A DNA stretch of 64,000 nt, taken from NCBI GenBank assembly GCA_023653785.1, contig JAMKCH010014158.1, forward strand, positions 1-64,000, read 5' to 3'. This DNA comes from Ophioderma brevispina. Lineage: Eukaryota > Echinodermata > Ophiuroidea > Amphilepidida > Ophiodermatidae. The position numbers were made by a program, and so were the translations under genes. Below are positions 44,774 through 56,242 of this stretch, one piece after another. The notes under the pieces were generated by a model. The model had not been told where the DNA came from and searched no databases. It saw only the letters and a program-made list of their open reading frames with translations. Positions within the stretch are counted from its first letter, which is position 1; every line of letters begins with the position of its first letter.

Positions 44774-45454
44774 TTAATTGCAGGTGCACTTCCCGTTATG
44801 TTTGAAAAAATGGCCGCTATCCATCTAGATTTTATTTGAGTCATTGCTTTTAACAATTATATACATCATGGAGAAGTATTCATATCTGTTTAAGCACACT
44901 ATGTCACCCAAGGTCATGAAATTATAAAATACAGCTCCTCCTGTATGTAAACAAATCTGAATTTTCTCTTTTAGTTTTTTTTTTAAATCCCAGTTGCAAT
45001 TCCAAAAGCGTTTATAAACATTCAGGATCTATTGCCCCAAAACATTTTTATAAAAAACAAAATTATTACACAAAGCTCTGTATATAGATTCGAGTGCTTA
45101 CGCAGATCGGATCATCATCTTTGAAAAGTTGAATAAAAATTATGTTACAGCATCGTACACAGAGTGCGAGATGGTCGATCTTTGTTGTTGGATTCAGCAT
45201 TTGGCAATTTCAGTATAGCTACACTAATGTCATCTACATAAAGCAGTAGTGTAACAGGCCGGGAGGGCAGGTTGCCACCCCAAAGCGCTTTGACCGGGAA
45301 GAAAAAAAGCTTGAAAATCATGCTAAATCAGCCTTGTTTTGCCTGCTTACCTGGAAAATTTTCACTTCCAACGAGAAAAATCTGCCTTAAAAGGACCTTC
45401 AAGCGGGAAAATCTAACTCAAAACTCGGAAATTCCCCCTCTGACATGTGACCCC

Positions 45455-45715
45455 TGTTACGCCAACATTGGTGCAACGTAGTCATAAACTTTGGGCCAAC
45501 GGTAAGAAACGACGTTGAATCAACGTCATTTTGGCCGGTGGGCTATCGTCGGTTCAACGCATCAGTTTGACGTTGGCGTAATGATGGTCCAACGATGGCT
45601 CAACGTTTAACCAACAAATCAAGTTAACGAGCTCTAAACGTTGGTCCAACGTGTGTAAGAATATGTTGGGTCAACGTCGGTAAAGCTTTGGGTCTGCCGT
45701 TGGTTTTTACAAATA
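45455..45715. repeat. CCAACGTTGG motif cluster
   Basis: At least a dozen half-sites CAACGTC, CCAACG and ACGTTGG in both orientations, spaced about 15-30 bases (for example TTGGTCCAACGTGTG and TTGGGTCAACGTCGG). It is paired with a second cluster about 500 bases further on. Confidence 0.75.
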
Positions 45716-45749
45716 TGGCAATATTGGAGCTTATATAAATTAAATTTAA

Positions 45750-45906
45750 AAGTACATTTCATGATCCTAGCACCTTCAATTTTGTTTATGGTTAACTAAA
45801 TATACTCGAAAAAAGGAATTTTCTCAATTTCACTTGATTTGACCGTGCGTCTGGATGTTATGAGCAAATGTTTTTAATTTCTGGCTGCGGATCACGAAAT
45901 GCCCCT
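45750..45906. mobile_element. TTAA-flanked MITE, family C, copy 2
   Basis: AAGTACATTTCATGATCC follows TTAA (45746-45749) and GGATCACGAAATGCCCCT precedes TTAA (45907-45910). They are inverted repeats with a few mismatches. It is 157 bp and lies between the two CCAACG clusters. Confidence 0.8.
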
Positions 45907-46189
45907 TTAAATTGAACGAACACAGCCGAAACTTGAATAAGCGAAACTAGTTGGAATTTGCTCTAACTTAATCTCGCCTACATTAAAAGGAAGAAGTTTA
46001 TTATTGTGGTATGTGTATTCTATGGTGTTTAAGGATAGTTACACAATTTCATTGCAAACATTGTAACTTGCTTAATTTGTTATTTATAAATATTACTTAT
46101 TAATGATTAAAAGACCAATTGAAACCTAAGAGTAAAATTAAAAGTAATAATATAGTATAATCTGACTGTGCAACAAGCATGCACGCAAT

Positions 46190-46375
46190 ACGCAACATTG
46201 AACCAACATCGGGGCAACATGGAAAATGTGTTGGGCCAACGTAATTTGTTTACTTGTGTCGACGTCAACCTGCGAACGTTGTACCAACGTTGATATTCCG
46301 AATTCCGACCACGACCATACTGACCTTTGTCAACGTTGGCTCAGCGTTGAATTATGAGCCAACATGAACCTATAT
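46190..46375. repeat. CCAACGTTGG motif cluster, second part
   Basis: AACCAACATCGGGGCAACAT, GTTGGGCCAACGTAA, GTTGTACCAACGTTG and CAACGTTGGCTCAGCGTTG. It has the same motif logic as 45455-45715. Isolated half-sites continue to about 47090. Confidence 0.7.
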
Positions 46376-46645
46376 AATTATTTTATTTTCTGTAATTATT
46401 AGGCCTATAATTACTATTTTAACATTTATTATTTGTTAAAATATATAATATGCAATATTTACAATCCTTTGTATGCGTGGCCTGTATGCGTGACTCTGCA
46501 TTATGGTCACGGAATGGCTATTTTAATTTTATTGTCATAATATTTCGTGATATACGTGAATGAGCAGAATAGCGGCGTGTTGTATTTAAAATTAACACGT
46601 TCAACGAACTACAAATAGCTTATATCATGGATGTCAAAAGCTATC

Positions 46646-46808
46646 CTATACTTTGTCTCGTCTGAAGTATGAAGTGGCGACGCGCGCGTACATCCAGTGC
46701 CGCCTTTCAGTTGCAGTGCGCTTGTGCTTTACCTACGCGAGCGCTGAAAGTCGGTTCAATGTATACGCCCGCGTCGCTACTTCATACTTCGAGGTGGACA
46801 GAGTATAG
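46646..46808. repeat. Foldback family J, copy 2
   Basis: CTATACTTTGTCTCGTCTGA, AGTATGAAGTGGCGACGCG pairs with CGCGTCGCTACTTCATACTT, GTGGACAGAGTATAG. It is 163 bp with arms of about 50. The outer 14 bases equal those of the copy at 39759-39955, while the inner sequences differ, so only the ends are conserved, as expected of a transposase-recognised terminus. Confidence 0.82.
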
Positions 46809-47234
46809 CCATTGTTGGTTTTGAAAGGAAACACAATTTTCAAAATAAAAATTAGGGTCAGAAAAATTTCCTATAGTCGAAATTACTGTACTATGTGTAG
46901 AGTGAACTCTTTGACGTTGCACGACGTCAAACTGACATTTGGACTGACAATATGACGGACAACTTCTTGCATTTCTGCACAACATTGACACATTGTTGTT
47001 CCGACGTTTTATGGCAACCATCAATTTGTAGTGGGATGATAACGGTTTTGGGTTGGTAGTGCAGTGCCGACCATTGGCGACGTTCACCCGACGTCATCTT
47101 GCTATCTGAGCAATAGTAATGTATATAGGTATAGGATCAAGCAAAGGGACGTGAATGTAATGGAGAGAACAAATATGCGAACGTTAAAGAGTAAACTCAA
47201 TCATTTCTTGGTTCTGAGTAATATAAGATTCTTT

Positions 47235-47345
47235 CACATTAATTTTAAAGGCATATGTTTGGTAGGGATGTTCCTGATGTTTGGTGGCAGTGCATTCCAA
47301 TCCAAGATAGCATTGTAAACAAATATGCATGAGCAAAACGATGAG
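47235..47345 (-). pseudogene. LINE reverse transcriptase C-terminal scrap
   Basis: The minus-strand frame contains FVYNAILDWNALPPNIRNI, matching the common W-N-x-L-P-x-x-I-R motif at the C-terminal end of CR1-type reverse transcriptase ORFs. A frame change and stops follow. Upstream RT motifs were not found, so only about 100 bases remain. Confidence 0.5.
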
Positions 47346-47879
47346 GCGCAAACCAGCACACATGACCTCATAAAAATAATGGATGTATTAAGCGTCCTGT
47401 GAAGCAACCGATCTAAAAGCAGTTCTGTGACAAGATAAAGCTGAAGTAGATGAGAAGCCAAACATCGTCACCCTTTGGAGCACTGGAGGACAAACTATCC
47501 TTAACGAGTTCTAGTACGCAGACCAGAAACATCCAGAGAGCTGGGAGGAAAAGAAATCAAAATAACACAAGCTTCTGCAAAGTTATCAAGAATGACGTAA
47601 CATCTGTCAACCACGAGAAAGAAATCTATCCTACTTACAGAGTAATGCCTTCAGTTGAAGAGGCCAACTCGTTCCTGTCAGAATCTTTAAGAGTTTTCCT
47701 CGATGGTATTTTTGTAGGTGCAGATACAATGCCGAAGGTGGCTTCAATAGGCCATGCTATTATGCAGTCAATGCGTCCCTGTTTAATGTTGGCACCACCT
47801 CAAGTAGGCTTAGGAGTCCCTCCATGCTGTGTTGTCTCACATGCATTTGGCATTCCATCCATATCTTAACAGCAGAACA

Positions 47880-50200
47880 GAAAGATGTTGGAAGCACAGA
47901 TATAACTGCACCAGAAACACCAGGAAAACGATCTGAGCCCGTGCAAGCTACTACTGAAGTGACCAACTACTGAAATATCCGATGTTCTTATTCATCTGGA
48001 GAGCGGTCAAGAAGATGGTACAGTTGACAGTTGATGAAGATCTGCCCAAGGTTCTAGTGAAGAACATAATGTACGCAAATGCCGGTAGGTGATTCTGCAC
48101 AACTTGATGGATAAGAAGGAAGAACTACCTGTGAGTCTTTATATGAAACTAAACAAGCGGCTGGTACAAAACAAAACACATCACCAAAGCCAGACATCAA
48201 GGAAGTTGCTGGTAGACTCTTATGATTTGCTTGCTAGACGCATAACCCCCGCAGCCGCGCGCAAGTGGCTGTAGCCTGCTAAAACTAAAACGGGGATCCG
48301 TCTGCTCATACAGTCCACGGTAAGGGTATTTAGCCGGCTGACTATGTTTTCAGTTTGTAGACTTATGGACCCATCTTTTTCACATTCATGGGGGCAATTG
48401 AATATTAATTATTAAAGAACAATATACAGATGTTGAATCTTAAAAAAGGAATTTTATTATGGGATAACAGCCAATTTTTGGAAAAAAATAAAAGATTTGA
48501 TGACGTCACGGCATTGATTGGTTTATTATTTTGCTTCGGGGGACCCATTCACGCGTAAAAATGACGTACGTATCCCTACATTGGAAAAAAACAACCGATT
48601 ATCGTCATCGTACGTCGGTTTTTTTAATCAGTAGGGAAAATGGTAAATGTTGGTACTGTTGAGACTACTAACGGTGTCTTTTGGAAAAAATAATAGCACT
48701 TTGGGCAGAGGGTCATGTACAGACCTTGATTTAACATAGTCGGATTTATATATATCGGTCGCCCCCGAGAGCAAACTGATACCTGATACCTGACACTGAC
48801 CTGGGACCTGACACGGGACACCAAACTCTTCATCTCGTTTATCGTTTATAAACTACAATACGTCAAAGCAACAAGCATTCTGTATCTCCCTTGTCACAGC
48901 GTAATCGATCAGATGTGAGACTATACATGTGATTCTTTAGTCACGACTTATTTCAATGCATTGAAGGCTTAGTAAACACTATTTTCAATGCAGTTCAAGT
49001 TCATAGTGTGGTACTTTTCAATGGTAACAGGACACTTCACACCCTGTCAATTTCACACCCCGTAAATTTCACACCCCGTAAATTTCACACCCCGTAAATT
49101 TCACACCCCGTAAATTTCACACCCCGTCAATTTCACACCCCGTAAATTTCACACCCGAAATGTCAAGCAGTAAACAAATAAAAGCTGGGGGCTGGTCTAT
49201 ATGGGTTGGGTGTGTGTGTCTCGTAATGTACTTATGACATACCACAGGCTTATCATTAAGTCATAACACCATAGTCGTACCACTATCAATTGAAATTCTG
49301 CTACAGGCCAGCATAATAGGCCTAGCAAGTGTAATATCATCACATTTGTAAGTTGGCTTAAATTACTCAACAGTTAGGCCCCAGGCCCACGTCCGTTGCC
49401 ACTGTTTCATCGTCACTGCTATTAAAAGTTCACATCAATCATGCTTCTGTTAAATTACCTGTGCATAACTCAAAAACTCCAGAAACTTCCCCTGCAAAAG
49501 TAATCTCTATCAAACATAATACCCTTGAACATACGCGCCATGGCCTACCGAGCTATGGGCTCTGTAGCCATGCGCACAAATACACTCTAATATCAAAACA
49601 GCCCTATTATAATTATTATACCACCCCAAAACCATTGCACTCCTGGGTATTTTAATTAAGATTGAGAGTTTACAAAATTCACACGTTGCTGCCACAGATA
49701 TTAGCAAGAACTGAAAGGTGCAAAAGGCGTCATGCCTCTGAATAGGCATTTGTTGATAAGAACCACACTGGACGTTGCGTTTCTGTCATACCACGGCCTC
49801 TTGTTGGGCCACCAGTAGTTTTCGGACTTCTCATCAATAATTTGATCACATATTAAAACAAATCTTTGGAAAGGCCAGCCCTGTATCTGCCTGACCTTCT
49901 ACATATATAGTGCTGATAAACTTTTCTATGTTGTTTCTCAAGGTTTTCATCTCACTCAAGTAGATGTCAACAGATTTAGCGTAGTTTGTGTGACCTGCTG
50001 CCAGATACGGTAACATTGACTCCAAATGTAGGTTCCACTTACCCCCGGCACTTACCAGTTCGTTCAGCTTTGATGAACCTTTGGATCAACTTAGCAACAC
50101 AGGATTTAACATCGACCTTGACCAATAGCAGTACTGCATAAACCCCAAAAGGGATAATTCACATAGATCGTCGCTACTTTTTCAAAGACTTAACTTGGAA
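47880..50200. other. Non-coding interval splitting the decayed gene
   Basis: Small ORFs only (for example 48089-48274), none matching the family on either side with confidence. It contains TGACGTCA at 48501-48508 and the 16-bp array at 49035. It may be inserted DNA or an intron relic. No clean inverted repeat or target duplication was found at its edges. Confidence 0.45.
49035..49157. repeat. 16-bp tandem repeat (AAATTTCACACCCCGT)n
   Basis: About seven and a half head-to-tail copies of (A/C)AATTTCACACCCCGT with hardly any variation (GTAA or GTCA at the junction). The near-identity of the units indicates recent expansion. The unit is not a multiple of three, so an ORF would not be kept. Confidence 0.93.
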
Positions 50201-50962
50201 CAATGTCGAAACAGCCTGCCAGATGCATGCAGCTATACCTCTGGCCCTCCGGCACTCCACGCCTGGCAAATAAGGTTCAACTGATGGTGGACGCAATATG
50301 GCGCCTGATGCCTCCAGATATGGCCATACCACCCGGGGATGTCCAGTATATCCTAGATGATGGAGCTTTGCTTCACAGGATCGTGCTTCACAGGATCGTA
50401 TGGCACAGCGAGCCAACATACGGTATGATGATATTTGTAGGCAGTATGTCACGTATGTGAATAGATCACTACGGTAGATAGACTAGACATCTCAGTGGTC
50501 CAATCATCATACAATGCAACAACCAAGAGTAGGATCACGTGTTGGAGCACCTGAAAATGTCTCAGGGTAAATGGTGCTTATTGGAAAGAAGGAGGAATTT
50601 ATTTGCAACAAGGATAATAGCAGAAGACGTTCATCATCTGCACCATGCTCGATACCTATGTCATCATGGACGTCGCCCATAGATGCTGATCTACTGCTGA
50701 CTGTTATAGAAGCCCAATTTATTCTGCTCTTTTTCCACACGAAGCACAACGCATCAAATTTGTACCTTCGACCCGAACCTCGCTATGGCATGACGAATCA
50801 ACCGAGATGCTGGAAATATAGCTCTTCTCATTGGGCCCACAAGTGTGCAGCAATATGTTCTTTGTGCATGCTTCACTTGGTTGTGACACAACATCACACA
50901 TTCACAGTTTTGGAAAGGCTATTGCACTGTACTGAAGCTGATTCGCACAAACAAGTTTTTTC

Positions 50963-51062
50963 AGAACATTTAGAAATTCTAGCAGCAACAATGCAGTAGC
51001 AGCAACAAGATAGAAGAGAACATTTAGAAATTCTAGCAGCAACAATGCAGTAGCAGCAACAA
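50963..51062. repeat. 54-bp tandem duplication within the decayed gene
   Basis: AGAACATTTAGAAATTCTAG followed by CAGCAACAATGCAGTAGCAG occurs twice with a period of 54 (50963 and 51017), virtually identical. The CAG/CAA-rich end would encode Gln/Ala runs. The duplication is younger than most of the decay. Confidence 0.9.
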
Positions 51063-51539
51063 CAGCAGGAGAGAAAGAACAAGTTACTTTGTACAAAGAC
51101 AAGTCTGATGATAAGTTTGACTTTCTGATGACTTTCTCCGCCAGCAGAGATTCGATCAACGTAAGGTCAGCAGTAGCACAAATTAATGTGAAAAAAGAAG
51201 CAGCATAATTAGCAACTAAGTTCCGCAGTATGCGGGTCTACTATACTTGCAAGAACAGCGGTGGATGTGGAATGGACTGAGACCAGACGCAACCTACCGA
51301 GTGGGGTTGGTGTGAGAAAGGCGGGTAGTGCATTCCAGTACGTACAAACAAAGAAGCAGCCTCTAAAGACCATCTTAATATAATAAGATGCAAGCGCAAA
51401 ACGCCTTGCAGCAACAGGCAGTCTACTTGCGGAGCAAATGCTCTTGAGTGTACCAAGTGAATGTGGAGTGTGTCTTGCGGTATGTAAAATGCCAGCGCGT
51501 CCTTAAAGAATTGAAGACGACATTGGTGTCCCATAGTAT

Positions 51540-52400
51540 AATTCTACAAAATCGGAACTTGATTTAATATGAGGTTTGTTCAGAATAAATGTTATGAACA
51601 TTTGCAACATGATCATATGCAAATTCTTGAGATATTGGTCCTTCTAATTTATGCTAAGTACCGATAATTGTGAAAAAATTGAGCCTCATTGTTATTAAAT
51701 AAGAAGTTGCTTCAATTGTAAAATGGCATTGATGTATTTACATCACAATGAGCCCATATTTGAGATATTGACATTGAAAGTTTTAAAAAGTGCATGGCTG
51801 CCATTTTTAAATTTATGCAAATTATAAGAGAATTGACCCCCAATGGTATTAATACTGTTATACGTGATCCTTGACCCAATAATATGGGTATAGACACCAA
51901 AAATGAGCCTTTTCAGTTTTGCATCCAGAGATAAAATGATTTCAAAAAATGGTTCGCGATTTTTAATTCATTTGAAGTAGGCAGCAAATAGGCAGGAAAA
52001 AAATATCTCAATGATGAAAAAATTTATGTTATTTTTTAATTCCCTGACCCCAAACATAGCTATAGACAACCAACCTGAGGTTTCTACCCATCTGAGATCC
52101 CAAGATTACTAGGAAACAATTAGTTTTTAAAATGGCGGCCATTTTGAATTTATGCAAAAATTATAAGACCACTGTTCCATACTCCAATTGTGTCAAACTT
52201 TGACATGTGTTTTGTTAGCTATTCCATGTGAAAAGAAGGTAAAGCCCAGTTTCTTGTGCAATATGACTAAATCGTTGATTTGTGATCCCTGTTGAAAAAT
52301 TTAATATTGGTCGACCAAAAAGACGGAAAATAGTAGCTTTTCTTTTGATACCAAACCTTTTGACCCCACTTCCGGTAAAATCGTAGATTTACCGTTTAAT
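51540..52400. repeat. Diverged dispersed repeat with GGCCATTTTGAATTTATG
   Basis: Two diverged units about 335 bases apart: GGCTGCCATTTTTAAATTTA then TGCAAATTATAAG (about 51788), and GGCGGCCATTTTGAATTTAT then GCAAAAATTATAAG (about 52133). Each sits near a GACCC...TATAGACA word. Single motifs of the same kind recur near 54930 and 58708. No ORF was seen. Confidence 0.55.
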
Positions 52401-52409
52401 GCAGCAACT

Positions 52410-52466
52410 CACACGCGCGCGCACAAAATGCACACCCACCACACACACAAACACACACACACACAC
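52410..52466. repeat. (CA)n microsatellite
   Basis: ACACGCGCGCGCACAAAATG then imperfect CACACACAC runs to about 52466. A 143-codon ORF (52428-52859) starts in it; its His/Thr-rich N-terminus is the microsatellite and the rest has no recognisable features, so I do not call it a gene. Confidence 0.88.
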
Positions 52467-53340
52467 CTAAACAGCACCCAGAGCTTCCTAGTGGAATCCA
52501 TTAAATGCATATTTTGTAATTGCACTATTTGCACCAATTTAGAAACGAGAAACGAAACCGCGGTTTGGAAGTCCCCGGTTGGAGGCGATTACAAATACAC
52601 CCTGAAACACAGACAGGACACACGACAGACACCACACAACGCAACACAGTACGACTTTAGAAAAGCGGGCTTATGCAGATGTAGATGCGGTGATGCAGTG
52701 AGGCGCGGCCCAGCCGCTGTTCATGAATGTGACGATATCGATCGATACGAGGGAACTTTGAATTCATGCGGTCACATTTCCGAACAAGCTGGGCATGGGC
52801 GCGCTCAGGCAACACCGCATCTGATAAGCATAAGTACGGTTTCTAAAGGTCGTAAGTGAGGGAGAGAAAGAAGAATTTATTGATACTGCTATGCTGATAA
52901 AAGAAGCTTTCGCTAGATTTTTTGTTAACAGCCATTTTCAATTGCTTTTGTTTCTTGTCGGGTAGATTGTAAACAAATATTTGCCATTTTTTTCAAGACC
53001 ATTTTGCCCCCTGAAATCCAGATGGCCGTCATGAGGTGAAAAAACCACAAATTTATGACAATTTTTCTCAATGAATGCAGTTAAAAACATATGAACAGTC
53101 AATATTTATGGTTTCTACAACTAGTCATTGCCATCATTCACACCCCCCAATACAATAAGATATATTTTCTGTTTTGCCGTATTTTGTAAGTCAAAATGGC
53201 TGCCACCTAACATTTAAGCGATTGCAAGATCAGGTAGAACATTAACTCGCGCAAAACAAATTCCTAAAATTTATCAGTCATCAAAGTTAAATTTTTTCAG
53301 GGCTAGTTCGCTCAGACCACAGAGCAGGGCACAACCATTA

Positions 53341-54264
53341 GTTGGGGACTGTAATGAAAAAGATCTTATGTGAGTGTGAAAATCCGGATAAAATTGGATT
53401 TTTGGCAACAAGTACTTTTACATGATAATCAAACAATGATGGAAGCATGGCCACAACCTTTCCTGGCCCCAGCTTGGATTTCAAGGTTAACACAGGGGTA
53501 AAATTTTTTAAACGTTCCGTTTGTGTGTAAGAACCATGATGTCTGTTCTGGTTACATGGACTCAAAAAGGTATAGTTATACTACCTGTGACTTATCGTTT
53601 AGGAATTATGGGGTAAAAGTGTAAAATGGTTTTAAAAAAAGTCAATTTGGTTTGTACAGGGTCAAAAATTAAAAGTTGCTCCAATTTTTGTTACAATGTG
53701 GTTCCAAGTTGGTTTAGCCTAATAGAATGAACCTAGGAAGATAGTTTGACTATCTTACATGTCTGGTTATTAACCAAAAGGGGGAATAAAGTCAAAAGCT
53801 ATTGGCAGCTATTGGATTCTATTGTCCTGTGACCCTATTTTGTTGGATAAGTTGAAAACTAGCATAAACAGATAAGCAAACATTCGTATTTCAATGCTTT
53901 TAAAGCTAGGCGAAAAAACAATTTGACACACAGATTAACTGAATTAAAGCAACTTTTAAAACTTGTGACCCATGTACAAACCAAATTGACTTTTTTTCCA
54001 CCATTTTACAGTTTTACCCCATACTCCGGAAACTATAAGCCATAGATAGTTGTCAAATATACCTTTTTGGAATCCTTGTGACCAGACAAACACCATGGTG
54101 TGCTGTTAACACATTCAGGAACATTTCTGAATTTTGACCCCTGTATAACCTTGAAAACCAGGCTGGGCCAGTAAGGGGGATTGGCAAGTGCTTCCATCAA
54201 TTTATGGATGATCAATGCCTAAAAAGTACTTGATGGAAAAAACCACTACACTACAGTCCCCTGC
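53341..54264. mobile_element. 924-bp near-complete foldback element, TA-flanked
   Basis: It begins GTTGGGGACTGTAATG and ends CACTACAGTCCCCTGC, flanked by TA (53339-53340, 54265-54266). Most of the left half is matched inverted in the right half: ATTATGGGGTAAAAGTGTAA with TTACAGTTTTACCCCATA, and AGTCAATTTGGTTTGTACA with TGTACAAACCAAATTGACT. Arms are about 400-450 bp around a centre near 53800. No ORF is shared between the arms. A related copy lies at 60633. Confidence 0.85.
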
Positions 54265-55250
54265 TAATTACTACAGCTCCGCTCCATTTGATTGGGTAAA
54301 CGAGAAAAAGAGAAGATCTCGTCTTCAGAAGAGGCCTAAAGGCTGTCGGTCCCATGTATAGAGAGTCATACCTCTACCTGATATTTATCAGTCAGTTCAA
54401 AAAAGTAGGGTGGTAACTCCTGACTTTCCCAAGTAATCCTGAGTCCAGTTTTGCCGACCAGGGTTCAAAGGGCTATTATCAAAATCCCTTTATTTACTTG
54501 CCTAGGAGAGCATGACTAGAAACTGACGATCACCGCAAAAAAGAGAGGTAGCGGTATTGTATTGTTAGATCTAGGAGCACTTTTCCGTAAACACAAGGCA
54601 AGTGTCCGCTCCGTGGTTTATGAAAAGTAGCCAAAAATGGCATTGGGGATTTTAGGGATATGGGACACATACACTTAAGACTTGCCATACCAAGGCGCCA
54701 AGTTGATGCGACACTCTAGTATGGACATGCAGAGGGTAAGGTAATAGTAGCAATGTCTATCATCACGATTATGTGATCTTGTGTTACTGAAAAGTGTCAG
54801 ATCTCAGTGAGAGACCATACTTGGTTTCACCATATTCACATTGTGCTTTAGCAGCATCCTTTAATTTAGCAATGGCATTGGAAGTTGCATTACTACAAGG
54901 TGAGTCAAAAAATTGACATGATTGTGCCGCCATTTTAAAATTTATAAGTAAAATATATCTAACGTATGTGGTACCCTCTGAAAGCTTAGATGATTATCTT
55001 TAATGTCTGCAAAAGCCATGACACGTTGGCGTATACCGATCTATAGTCGTTTGAATAAAGTAGTCGGTTTTGCGCTTGTTCCATTCACGGATCCACATTG
55101 AAATGATCGAAGAAAATCGAGCTTATGACTGCAGAAGAAATTTGAGCTATTTACCCCCACAAACTGTAGTCACATTTACCATCGGAGTCTCTTAACGTTT
55201 CTTAACGTCCTCATCACTCATAAAAACATTCAAAACTAATTTAACTTCTA
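54265..55250. other. Intergenic, no gene seen
   Basis: No ORF of note. GTGCCGCCATTTTAAAATTT (about 54926) belongs to the dispersed motif family of 51.5-52.4 kb. Confidence 0.5.
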
Positions 55251-55254
55251 TCTA

Positions 55255-55935
55255 TACTAACGGCCGCAAGCCGAGATGCTGTTCAGCCATGTAGCGCCAA
55301 ATGTCCTGTTTGTCATTAGTGGGATGTCAGATGGATCCTGCGGGATGTCTCGAGCAATCAACATCAATGTAGTTAAAGGGGCGACGACCCCTGTTTTGGC
55401 ATGGTAACTCCAACATGTGACGTCTGAGGACTATTGATCCATCGTACGATGACAGTGACCGCAAATCGTTTGCACGGCGTTGGGCAACAGAAGATGAAAA
55501 TTGGAGGGATATCTCCATTATATCTGTGTGAGTTGGTCTTGTTCTCACGCAAGGAATATTTTGTACCGCATTAGGAAGCTTGGTGTTAGGTGCCATCCAG
55601 TCTATCCTGTAGTAATCGGTCGAGGTCCAGGATCCATATAAAGGGATACTCTCTACAAAGGCTCTAAAGAATGCCAGCTTGGCTTGATTGGGAGGATACC
55701 AGATTCCCAAGTGTGGTGTTAGTTTATTGCAGGCATTCACAAAAGATTGTCCATTGCGTGACGGAGAGTTTCTTGATTGTCGGCAACATAGGACCCTAGA
55801 TTCTTGAAGTCCTTGACCTCCTTTGAGATGGCTACCATCTGTGTGAAGATAGGTTGCTGATAATTTCCTAGTTGACAGTCATATTAAGTCTCTTGGCATT
55901 TAGAGCATTCTCAGTGATGTTATTTGTGCATGCTT
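55255..55935 (-). pseudogene. C-terminal fragment of a second LINE family
   Basis: On the minus strand the reading order is NAKRLNMTVN, KDFKNLGSYVADNQ (after a stop and frame change), ACNKLTPHLGIWYPPNQ, LAFFRAFVESIPLYGSWT, NAVQNIPCVRTRPTHTDI, VAQRRANDLR, LELPCQNRGRRPFNYIDVD, and a tail ending NSISACGR. These match the segment after the catalytic domain of non-LTR reverse transcriptases (F-R-A-x-V-E-S-x-L-x-Y-G and R-G-R-R/K-P). The longest open part is 55327-55740. The catalytic YADD region is absent: the fragment stops at a poly(C) tract (55950). It differs from the CR1-like copy at 30.6 kb. Confidence 0.8.
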
Positions 55936-55949
55936 TCCTTGGTGGCTTA

Positions 55950-55975
55950 CCCCCCCCCCCCCCCCCCCCCCCCCC
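55950..55975. repeat. poly(C) tract, 26 bases
   Basis: An uninterrupted run of C directly after the LINE fragment, followed by an ACACAAAACAAACACAAACC tract. Its length may be an assembly estimate. Confidence 0.85.
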
Positions 55976-56084
55976 ACACAAAACAAACACAAACCCCAAT
56001 ATCTAATACCTGTCCCAAATACCACCAATCACAGACAATACAAAACTATACTAAAAAAACTTAAACTAAAAACACTTACACAAT

Positions 56085-56238
56085 ATTACCTGGATGTCTT
56101 ATCCTCATATCAATGTCCCTATCAGTTTGGGGTATGTTATTTTTATGTGTAACATATATCTCTGTTCTTCCAATGGGCCTAGACTATCATTGAGAGAATA
56201 AGAAATTTCATATTTGTGAACATGTGCCAGTGGCCGCT
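56085..56238. mobile_element. TTAA MITE, family H, truncated copy 2
   Basis: ATTACCTGGATGTCTTATCC, CTATCAGTTTGGGGTATG, TTATTTTTATGTGTAA, GGGCCTAGACTATCATT and GTGCCAGTGGCCGCT before TTAA (56239-56242) follow the right half of the element at 38275-38682. The left half is missing. Confidence 0.78.
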
Positions 56239-56242
56239 TTAA

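Larger units (their letters stand above)
47450..51500 (+). pseudogene. Decayed gene of an unnamed invertebrate GCDTTS-motif family
   Basis: Fragments in several frames follow the order of a large uncharacterised protein family I recall from corals, molluscs, echinoderms and amphioxus. N-terminal part (47450-47870): KEIYPTYRVMPSVEEANSF, then KVASIGHAIMQSMRP and PPQVGLGV. C-terminal part (50203-51490): IGKKEEFICNKDN and DADLLL (about 50571-50700), NLYLRPEPRYGMTNQPRCW, then FVHASLGCDTTSHIHSFGKA at 50861 in another frame, EWGWCEKGG (about 51299) and a Cys-rich end IRCKRKTPCSNRQSTC (51383 on). The D-A-D and GCDTTS region looks like a PIN/FEN-like nuclease fold (inference). At least four frame changes and several stops disable it. 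About 2.3 kb between the halves (47880-50200) is not recognised as coding and includes a 16-bp tandem repeat. Confidence 0.75.

Noticed and set aside
49035..49157. CRISPR-like array
   Set aside because: The 16-bp units are directly adjacent with no spacers. It is a simple tandem repeat.
52428..52859. 143-codon ORF near the (CA)n tract
   Set aside because: The start is microsatellite-coded His/Thr and the remainder shows no recognisable motif or splice context.
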